Shown here piece by piece: positions 1 through 4,570 of a stretch of DNA of 7,828 nt. Within the stretch, counting starts at the first letter, position 1. Every line of letters starts with the position of its first letter. The stretch lies in NCBI GenBank assembly GCA_003694325.1, contig RFKJ01000076.1, forward strand, positions 1 through 7,828, given 5' to 3'. The notes beneath the pieces are model-generated. The model was given only the letters and a program-made list of their open reading frames with translations, had not been told where the DNA came from and ran no database searches. Position numbers and translations under genes: made by a program. Source of the stretch: Deltaproteobacteria bacterium. Lineage in GTDB: Bacteria; Myxococcota_A; UBA796; UBA2385.

Positions 1-407
1 GCCTGCCCCTGGTCCTCCCCCCGCCCCAGGCGGATGACGAAGGTGCCGAGGGCGGCGCCGACGTCATCCTCGACCCGGACCGGCTCGACGAGATCGCCGA
101 CGGCAGCCTGTCCCTGAAGCGCGAGCTCGTCGCGATCTTCCTGGCGGAGCTGCCTCGCTACGAGGAGTGGTTGCGCGAGGCCCTGGTCAGCGGGAAGACC
201 TCCGACCTGGAACGCGCCGGCCATGCCCTGGCCGGAGCCTCCGCCAACCTTGCGCTCCGCGAGCTGTCGCAGGCCGCCCGCCGGCTCTGTGACACGGCGC
301 GGGCCGGCGACGGGGACACGGCGGCGTGGATCGCAGTGGAGGTCCTGGGAGCGGCCGAGCGGGCGCGCGGGGCGCTGCGGCGGTTGGAGCAGCAGTGGAC
401 GACATGA
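1..407 (+). CDS. C-terminal HPt domain of a two-component phosphorelay protein (5' end outside the window)
   Basis: The reading frame is open from base 3 to a TGA at 405-407 and enters from outside the window, giving 134 visible residues. The first part is a Pro- and acid-rich linker. It is followed by a helical HPt-like domain with the pattern LDPDRLDEIA...FLAELPRYEEWL...HALAGASANL...ARRL. The probable phospho-accepting histidine is visible residue 74 (codon 222-224), in the HALAGASANL segment. HPt domains relay a phosphoryl group between receiver Asp residues and usually sit at the end of hybrid sensor kinases or receiver-HPt proteins; the missing upstream part would decide which. The motif is atypical: family members usually read HxLKG, but Ala stands at His+3 here, and the usual Gly of 'NLGA' is also Ala. 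The protein is probably cytoplasmic at this end. The TTG at 171 is a shadow start, because the domain begins well before it. The HPt assignment is good; the identity of the full protein is unknown. Confidence 0.72.
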   Translation, partial: LPLVLPPPQADDEGAEGGADVILDPDRLDEIADGSLSLKRELVAIFLAELPRYEEWLREALVSGKTSDLERAGHALAGASANLALRELSQAARRLCDTARAGDGDTAAWIAVEVLGAAERARGALRRLEQQWTT

Positions 408-482
408 GGCGACGCAGCCTGCTGGCGAATGTGCGTTGCCCGTCGCGTCCGCGCAAGGTGGCGAGACATCGCGGCTGCATCA

Positions 483-498
483 CCGGTGGTCCCACCGG
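483..498. terminator. Small GC-rich hairpin between convergent genes
   Basis: CCGGTG (483-488) and CACCGG (493-498) form a perfect six-base-pair stem with a four-base GTCC loop. It lies in the 103-base gap between the end of the HPt gene (407) and the end of the DUF3037-like gene (511), where a terminator acting on one or both strands would be expected. No T-tract follows on either strand, so it is not a classical intrinsic terminator. Apart from this hairpin I see nothing in 408-510. Confidence 0.25.
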
Positions 499-510
499 GG
501 CGGAACCACC

Positions 511-1329
511 TCAGAATGGAAGCTCATTCGCGGCCCCGCTCCTACCTGTGCGCTCCACCTTCGCGATGAAGTCCTTCTTTTCTTCATCGTCGTGGATGTC
601 CACTACCTGGTGTGCAACGGGCTCAAGCTTGTCGATGATGTGCGCACGCCGCGCCGCGTCCCCTCCGCTCAGCACATAGGCGACCAAGCTCCCTGCAAGG
701 TCGTCCCTCCGAGCACGCTCCAACGCCCACCGGTAGGCCGAGAACCTCGTCGCTACTTCTTGCAGGTCGTGTTCCAACCTGTTGCGGCGTGGCACGATCG
801 GCTCCATCAGAAGCACCTCGTCCTTGCCCGGCACCCAGTGAGTGACCTGCGCCAGCGCACCGGCCTCTTCTCCAAGCCAACCGACCAGATCAGAGGTTGG
901 GTTGAAGGTCTTCTTCACCCAACGAGCCACCTTCTGCTGCTTGAAGAATGAGTAGCCGTAGCTGGCTCTCCTGGGGGCTCGAACCTCGCCCGTTGCCCTG
1001 TCGGCCCTGGCGACGCTCGGCAACACGAATCGCTTGACCCACTCGGCGGGCTTGTCGACGCCGGCCGGCAGCTCTCGCCGCTCCCCGAGCGTGACGTGGG
1101 GTCCAAACGTCGCGGGCAGGTGATCCAACGACCCGACGTCCTCCAACGAGGACCACAAGTCCACGAACAGCCTCGCCTCGAGGCGACCGCCGAGGCAGCC
1201 TGCATCCGGTCTCAGGGGCGACCGAACGACGACCACGCCCTTCCGCTCTGCGACAACAGCGCCCAACGGAAACCGCACCCCCGACAGTGGGTCGGGAGCG
1301 AAGTGCAGAAGTCGATAGTTCGGGCTCAC
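511..1329 (-). CDS. DUF3037-like protein, partner of the HipA-like kinase
   Basis: This gene encodes 272 residues from a GTG at 1329-1327 to a TGA at 513-511. The start overlaps the stop of the HipA-like gene as GTGA, and AGGAG lies four bases upstream, so translation is probably coupled. The N-terminus (YRLLHFAPDPLSGVRFPLGAVV, residues 5-26, interrupted by no gaps) resembles the opening of DUF3037 proteins, typically Y-x-L-x-x-Y-x-P-D-P-x-x-G-E. Residues 75-104 (from FGPHVTL to RFVLP) would close that region. The C-terminal half (about 125-272) is unrecognised. It contains a basic helix (FKQQKVARWVKK, 129-140), RFSAYRWALERARRDDLAGS (195-214) and a charged segment near 245-260. No signal peptide, membrane segment or catalytic motif is visible, so it is probably cytoplasmic. 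From general recollection, DUF3037 genes often sit beside short HipA-like kinases, which supports the call. The biochemical role is unknown. Composition is lower in GC than the flanking genes. Confidence 0.68.
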   Translation of the reverse strand: MSPNYRLLHFAPDPLSGVRFPLGAVVAERKGVVVVRSPLRPDAGCLGGRLEARLFVDLWSSLEDVGSLDHLPATFGPHVTLGERRELPAGVDKPAEWVKRFVLPSVARADRATGEVRAPRRASYGYSFFKQQKVARWVKKTFNPTSDLVGWLGEEAGALAQVTHWVPGKDEVLLMEPIVPRRNRLEHDLQEVATRFSAYRWALERARRDDLAGSLVAYVLSGGDAARRAHIIDKLEPVAHQVVDIHDDEEKKDFIAKVERTGRSGAANELPF

Positions 1330-1736
1330 CGGGCTCCTCGCAGAGCGTCAAGATACCGCACGGCGAGATCCGGCGCAGCCTGCAGCCGTCGACACAGGAG
1401 GTCACCGATTTCCTGCCAGCGAGGCTCTCCCGCGATTTCCCCACACTCTTTCATCCACCCCATGACTTCGTCTCGTGGAATTGACCTGGCCGCCTGCGAG
1501 ACAGCGAGCGCGGGCGCCTCCAGGCTTCCGAGAGGTAGACCGGTGAAGTGCCTGGATGTGTCGGCCAGGTCGAGGCCCAACTCAAGGAAGCTGTCGGGCT
1601 GGCCGATCAACGCGTTTCCTTGGTCAATCGCCCACATCCGTACGTCCGGCTCATCCTTTCCCGGTTGGAGAAGCACGTTGGCACCATGGCGGTCGACATT
1701 CCCCGCGACGGCGTCCATCACCAGCGTGCTGCCCAC
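1326..1736 (-). CDS. C-terminal ORF of the broken HipA-like kinase, as read
   Basis: This 136-residue frame can be opened by a GTG at 1736-1734 and ends with a TGA at 1328-1326 that overlaps the next gene. It carries the catalytic half: NVDRHGAN (13-20) and AIDQG (36-40), followed by a helical C-terminal lobe with SIPRDEVMGWMKE (85-97). No convincing ribosome binding site precedes the GTG, so it is more likely the continuation of the upstream frame than an independent gene. Confidence 0.5.
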   Translation of the reverse strand: MGSTLVMDAVAGNVDRHGANVLLQPGKDEPDVRMWAIDQGNALIGQPDSFLELGLDLADTSRHFTGLPLGSLEAPALAVSQAARSIPRDEVMGWMKECGEIAGEPRWQEIGDLLCRRLQAAPDLAVRYLDALRGAR

Positions 1737-2070
1737 TTCTATAAAGATTCTCGATGTAGTCTCGTTGCGAATGGTCCCAGTGGCGTACGGGCCGAATCAG
1801 CTCACTGAGCCATCCCCTCCGATTGCCCTTCACGTGTAGCGCGCCGGCTGGAAGCGGAGCGCCCAGGCGCCGGCCCAAGAGCAGGCACACGGACTCCGCC
1901 AGCAACTCGGTGTAGGTGACGTCTTTCTCGTCTTTGAATACCCAGCTTCGCCCTTCGATGTCTCGGGCGTACTTCGCCACTCCCTTGTGCCATGCGCCCT
2001 TCGCAACCTCCCCTTCGACAACCAGGGAAGTCACTCTGGGAATCTGCCAGGCAAACGGCAACTGGGCCAC
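1651..2070 (-). CDS. N-terminal ORF of the broken HipA-like kinase, as read
   Basis: This 139-residue frame starts at GTG 2070-2068, behind AGGAG at 2080-2076 (five-base spacing). Residues 1-110 are HipA-like (putative ATP-binding Lys 46). The last 29 residues, from about 1740 onward, are low-complexity Arg/Gly/Pro sequence read out of frame. Translated alone it would lack the catalytic loop and metal-binding Asp and should be inactive as a kinase. Confidence 0.55.
   Translation of the reverse strand: MAQLPFAWQIPRVTSLVVEGEVAKGAWHKGVAKYARDIEGRSWVFKDEKDVTYTELLAESVCLLLGRRLGAPLPAGALHVKGNRRGWLSELIRPVRHWDHSQRDYIENLYRSGQHAGDGRRRGECRPPWCQRASPTGKG
1734..1745 (-). other. Frameshift point in the HipA-like gene
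   Basis: On the minus strand the first frame reads ...AAT CTT TAT AGA AGT (ENLYRS) and the productive second frame reads GAA GTG GGC AGC (EVGS). Dropping one base around 1740, or adding two, restores a continuous HipA-like sequence ENLY-E-VGSTLVMDA. The exact base cannot be fixed from one sequence. The window of possible sites is limited on the 5' side, because the second frame has a TGA further upstream (within 1797-1800). Confidence 0.6.
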
Positions 2071-2075
2071 TCCTG

Positions 2076-2080
2076 CTCCT
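2076..2080 (-). promoter_or_regulatory. Ribosome binding site of the HipA-like gene
   Basis: AGGAG on the minus strand lies five bases before the GTG at 2070. Together with the in-frame TAA upstream it fixes the start of the HipA-like reading frame. Confidence 0.55.
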
Positions 2081-2355
2081 GAATTCCCTTACTCGGCGAC
2101 TCTTCGCTGTGCAACGGCGCCGCCGGGGTCGTGGGCGACGGATCGCGATGCCTCGCTGCACCACATCGCGCAACGCGCGGTGACGCGCCATTCCCTCGGG
2201 CCTGCTCCTTGCCACCGGGAACGGGGGCTGCCTCGACCGCAGTGGGCCCCGGACGACTCCGGAGCCTCCTCGTGTCCGCTGCGGGACGCCCGGGTGACGG
2301 GCAGGATGCGGCGACCTGTCGGGAGGCCCCCGGGTTAGCGATGCATCCATTCCCC

Positions 2356-2361
2356 AGGGAG
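2356..2361 (+). promoter_or_regulatory. Ribosome binding site that selects the fbp start
   Basis: AGGGAG lies six bases before the ATG at 2368. The alternative in-frame ATG at 2341 has its nearest purine-rich box (GGGAGG) about 14 bases away, and its extra nine residues match no family N-terminus. The 2368 start is therefore preferred. Confidence 0.6.
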
Positions 2362-2367
2362 TCCACG

Positions 2368-3375
2368 ATGACCTTCGATCACCCCTTCGAGGAAGGGACC
2401 ACCCTCGATCGCTTCATCTTCGAGACCACCCAGGCGCACCCCGAGGCGACGGGCCAATTCGCGACCTTGCTGCAACAGGTGTCGCTGGCGGCGCGGATGG
2501 TCAGCTCGCGGGTCAACCGGGCCGGGCTCGCCGGCATGCTGGGGGCGACCGGCGAGGTCAACGTCCAGGGCGAGTTCGTCCAGAAGCTGGACGAGTACGC
2601 CAACAACACCTTCAAGAAGGCCCTGGAGCACCCCGGGGTCGTCGCCGCCATCGCCAGCGAGGAGGACGAGCGCCCCTTCTACCCGCCCGACCGGTTCCGC
2701 AGTGGCCGCTACGTGTTCTGCATGGACCCCCTGGATGGCTCCAGCAACATCGACGTCAACGCCACCATCGGCACGATCTTCGCGATCTTCCGGCGCAGGA
2801 GCCCCGAAGGCACCCGGGCGGGCATGGACGACATCCTCCGGTCGGGCCGCGACATCGTCGCCGCCGGCTATGTCATCTACGGGTCGGGCACGGTGCTGGT
2901 CATCGCCGCCGGCAGCGGGGTCCACGGCTTCACCCTCGACCCCAACGTCGGCGAGTTCTTCCTGTCGCACCCCGACATCCGGCTGGCGCCCTCCGCTCGC
3001 ACCTACAGCATCAACGAGGGGTACGCCGCGAGCTGGGACCCGCGGCTGCGCCAGTGGATCGAGGGTCTCAAGTCGTCGGGCGATGGCTGGAAGGCGCGGT
3101 ACATCGGGTCGCTGGTGGCGGACTTCCACCGCAACCTGCTCAAGGGCGGCATCTTCCTGTACCCGGCGACCCGCAGCAGTCCCCAGGGCAAGCTGCGCCT
3201 GCTGTACGAAGCCATGCCGCTGGCGTTCATCGCCGAGGCCGCAGGCGGCGCGGCCACCGACGGGCACCGGCCGATCCTCGACCTGGAGGCCACGGCGCTG
3301 CACCAGCGCGCCCCGCTGTTCATCGGCAACCGGGAGGAGGTTGCCGCGGTCACCGAGCTGCTCAGCCAGCCGTGA
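2368..3375 (+). CDS. fbp: Class I fructose-1,6-bisphosphatase
   Basis: This enzyme hydrolyses fructose 1,6-bisphosphate to fructose 6-phosphate and phosphate, the irreversible step of gluconeogenesis, in the cytosol and with Mg2+. From the ATG at 2368 it has 335 residues, normal for the family. Recognisable segments, in order, are GEVNVQGEFVQKLDEYAN (62-79), the acidic SEEDE (97-101), the metal-binding motif DPLDGSSNID (120-129), YGSGTVLV (171-178), the substrate-site region YSINEGY (213-219), RYIGSLVADFHRNL (244-257), GKLRLLYEAMPLAFIAE (274-290) and the C-terminal signature LHQRAPLFIG (311-320). All expected metal and substrate residues appear present, and no frameshift is seen. The stop overlaps the GTG start of the following hydrolase, so the two are probably co-transcribed and translationally coupled. 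Base composition is typical of the high-GC host, in contrast with the module upstream. I am very sure of the identity. Allosteric behaviour (AMP or other effectors) cannot be judged from the sequence. Confidence 0.97.
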   Translation: MTFDHPFEEGTTLDRFIFETTQAHPEATGQFATLLQQVSLAARMVSSRVNRAGLAGMLGATGEVNVQGEFVQKLDEYANNTFKKALEHPGVVAAIASEEDERPFYPPDRFRSGRYVFCMDPLDGSSNIDVNATIGTIFAIFRRRSPEGTRAGMDDILRSGRDIVAAGYVIYGSGTVLVIAAGSGVHGFTLDPNVGEFFLSHPDIRLAPSARTYSINEGYAASWDPRLRQWIEGLKSSGDGWKARYIGSLVADFHRNLLKGGIFLYPATRSSPQGKLRLLYEAMPLAFIAEAAGGAATDGHRPILDLEATALHQRAPLFIGNREEVAAVTELLSQP

Positions 3376-4403
3376 TCGCCGGGCGCTTCCAGCGGCTGGA
3401 GTGGGGCGAGGTCCACCAGGTCGTCGACGGGGACGACAGCGTCCTCCTGCACAAGGAGGTGCTGGAACTGCCGGGCGAGGTGCCGCTGGGGCTGGTGCGC
3501 AAGCACCTGCCGGGCGGTCCCACCCGCCCCCCGGTGCTGCTGGTCCATGGGTTCGCCCAGAACCGCTACTCGTGGCACACCTCGCGGCGGTCGATGAGCG
3601 CCTGGCTGGCGGCGCGGGGGTGGGACACCTGGAACCTCGAGCTGCGGGGGCACGGGCGCAGCCGCAGCCAGGGCCAGGTGGGCGCCGAGCGATTCGCCGA
3701 CTACGTCGACGACGTGCGGAGGGTGGTGGCCGCGCTCCCCGACCGGGCCTTCTGGGTGGGGCACAGCCTGGGGGGCGCCGCGCTGTATGCCGCCGGGGCG
3801 GAAGCGTGGCGGGACGGGTGCGACATCCCCCGGGGCATCGTCGGGATCGGGGCGTTGTACAGCTTCGGCGGGGCCAACCGGCTGCTCCGCCTGCTGGGTC
3901 GGGCGACCCATGCCCTGCGGGATTCGCCGTGGATGCCCGCCCTCCAGGTCCGGACCCGCCTCGTGGGCGACCTGATGGCGCGGCTCTACGCCATCTCGGA
4001 CATCGCCGGCTACACCTTTCCGATCAGCGGCTGGTGGCCGGGCAGCGTCGAGCCCGACATCCTTGAGGAGCGGCTCGTCCGGGGCTTCGACTGGACGAGC
4101 ATCCGGGTGTGGCAGGAGATGGCCCGGTGGGCCGCCACCGGCCACTTCGAGTGGGACGAGGAGTGGTCCCGGGCGGATGTCCCGCTGCTGGTCATCGCCG
4201 GGGACGAGGATCACCTGATGCCGCCGGACGACGCCCGGGTCGCCTTTGAGCGATCCGGCAGCGGGGACCGGTCCTTCCACCTGTTCGACGACTGGCACCA
4301 CGAGGTGCACTGGGGGCACCTCGATCTCGTCCTCGGCCAAAAGGCCCCGGCCCACGTCTGGCCGTTGATCCACGACTGGATGGCGGCCCGCTCCGATCGC
4401 TGA
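3372..4403 (+). CDS. Alpha/beta-fold hydrolase, coupled to fbp
   Basis: This gene encodes 343 residues from a GTG at 3372 that overlaps the fbp TGA (GTGA). The frame is open further upstream, but that part lies inside fbp and is not protein-like. Alpha/beta hydrolase landmarks are clear: the oxyanion strand-loop LLVHGFAQN (56-64), the LRGHGRS segment (91-97), the nucleophile elbow GHSLGG with Ser132, the acid region AGDEDH (276-281; Asp278 or Asp280), and the catalytic His in WGHLDLVLG (His316). A cap-like insertion lies between about 165 and 260. There is no signal peptide or lipobox, so it is probably cytosolic. The C-terminal pattern GHLDLVLGQKAP...VWPLIHDWM recalls PHA-synthase/acid-lipase-like hydrolases, but the Ser nucleophile (not Cys) argues against a polyhydroxyalkanoate synthase. 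It is likely an esterase, lipase or thioesterase; the substrate cannot be told. The link with fbp is positional only. Confidence 0.88.
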   Translation: MIAGRFQRLEWGEVHQVVDGDDSVLLHKEVLELPGEVPLGLVRKHLPGGPTRPPVLLVHGFAQNRYSWHTSRRSMSAWLAARGWDTWNLELRGHGRSRSQGQVGAERFADYVDDVRRVVAALPDRAFWVGHSLGGAALYAAGAEAWRDGCDIPRGIVGIGALYSFGGANRLLRLLGRATHALRDSPWMPALQVRTRLVGDLMARLYAISDIAGYTFPISGWWPGSVEPDILEERLVRGFDWTSIRVWQEMARWAATGHFEWDEEWSRADVPLLVIAGDEDHLMPPDDARVAFERSGSGDRSFHLFDDWHHEVHWGHLDLVLGQKAPAHVWPLIHDWMAARSDR

Positions 4404-4495
4404 GGCTGCGGCGACGGCCGTGTCTGATACCCTGGAGACTTGACCGACTCCGGCGTCCGGGCGTCTCCGGATGCCGAGGCCGGCGATCGGAACGG

Positions 4496-4510
4496 CGGTC
4501 GGGCCGACCG
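4496..4510. repeat. Perfect inverted repeat upstream of the kinase gene
   Basis: CGGTCGG (4496-4502), one base, then CCGACCG (4504-4510). It overlaps the palindrome GACCGGTC (4506-4513). It lies about 60 bases before the kinase start, a plausible place for an operator or an mRNA hairpin. In such GC-rich DNA a repeat of this size can also arise by chance. Confidence 0.35.
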
Positions 4511-4558
4511 GTCCGGATCGCGGATCGGAACGCGGAACGAATCGCGGGCGGCCACAGC

Positions 4559-4564
4559 GAGGAA
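4559..4564 (+). promoter_or_regulatory. Ribosome binding site that fixes the TTG start of the kinase gene
   Basis: GAGGAA lies six bases before the TTG at 4571. The kinase fold begins almost immediately after this codon (WILEERIGSGG from residue 7), and no ATG or GTG is available in a suitable place, so an unusual TTG start is well supported. Confidence 0.65.
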
Positions 4565-4570
4565 GCGCCA

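Larger units (their letters stand above)
1326..2070 (-). pseudogene. HipA-like Ser/Thr kinase of the short type, interrupted by a single frameshift
   Basis: Two overlapping minus-strand frames together make one HipA-like kinase of about 247 residues, the usual size for the short HipA-like family. The first frame (GTG at 2070) gives residues 1-110: a glycine-containing segment GAWHKGVAKYA (25-35), a probable ATP-binding Lys in SWVFKD (K46), and a helix ELLAESVCLLLGRRLGAPLP (55-74) like that of HipA proteins. The second frame supplies the catalytic half: GNVDRHGANVLL (catalytic Asp and downstream Asn, about residues 123-134 after repair) and WAIDQGNAL (metal-binding Asp, about 149). The frames join by skipping one base near 1740. 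As read, the protein stops after 139 residues and lacks all catalytic residues. Full-length relatives phosphorylate proteins, as HipA does to glutamyl-tRNA synthetase, but the target here is unknown. The cause may be a true mutation, a sequencing or assembly error, or less likely recoding. The start is fixed by an in-frame TAA just upstream and a good ribosome binding site. Confidence 0.72.
2071..2367. other. Divergent intergenic region, no gene supported
   Basis: These 297 bases separate the minus-strand HipA-like gene from plus-strand fbp and must hold promoters for both, but I find no convincing -35/-10 pair. GC content rises from the level of the HipA-like module near 2071-2100 to that of the housekeeping genes by about 2220. 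A short hairpin (CCGGA 2249-2253 / TCCGG 2258-2262, loop CGAC) is present but proves nothing. Open frames crossing the region on both strands are low-complexity Pro/Arg/Ala sequence and look non-coding. No tRNA or riboswitch is recognised. Confidence 0.5.
4404..4570 (+). promoter_or_regulatory. Intergenic region upstream of the PknK-like gene with a possible promoter and repeats
   Basis: This 167-base gap suggests that the large kinase has its own promoter. A TGTCTGATAC stretch (4421-4430) could hold a -10 element, and TTGACC (4440-4445) looks like a -35 box, but neither has a convincing partner at the usual spacing. The region also carries a perfect 7-1-7 inverted repeat (4496-4510) and a ten-base direct repeat, GATCGGAACG, at 4485-4494 and 4523-4532. 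Either could be regulatory. No clear intrinsic terminator for the upstream operon is seen. Confidence 0.3.

Noticed and set aside
223..951. Plus-strand open frame of 242 codons spanning the HPt gene end and the DUF3037-like gene
   Set aside because: It runs through two better-supported genes on different strands and frames, and its translation resembles nothing.
1326..2070. A HipS/HipT-style split (small N-subdomain protein plus kinase) instead of a frameshift
   Set aside because: The break falls inside the kinase core, between the ATP-binding Lys and the catalytic loop, not between the small N-terminal subdomain and the kinase. The second frame also lacks a ribosome binding site.
2086..2114. 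TTGCAC and TAAGGG on the minus strand, 17 bases apart, as a promoter for the HipA-like gene
   Set aside because: Only the spacing fits. The -10 match is poor, and the implied transcript would start within the ribosome binding site.
2131..2367. Extended N-terminus of fbp from an upstream start
   Set aside because: The extra residues are Pro/Arg/Ala-rich and match no family N-terminus. The ATG at 2368 has a well-placed ribosome binding site.
2335..3303. Minus-strand open frame of 322 codons opposite fbp
   Set aside because: The plus strand is a textbook fructose-1,6-bisphosphatase. The antisense product is compositionally biased (Val/Ala/Gly/Arg/Asp) and has no motif.
3054..3371. Upstream extension of the hydrolase frame inside fbp
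   Set aside because: The extra sequence is low-complexity and overlaps fbp entirely. The GTG at 3372 gives a normal hydrolase length and a standard GTGA coupling.
3372..4403. Polyhydroxyalkanoate synthase as the identity of the hydrolase
   Set aside because: The nucleophile elbow is GHSLGG with Ser, whereas those synthases use Cys.
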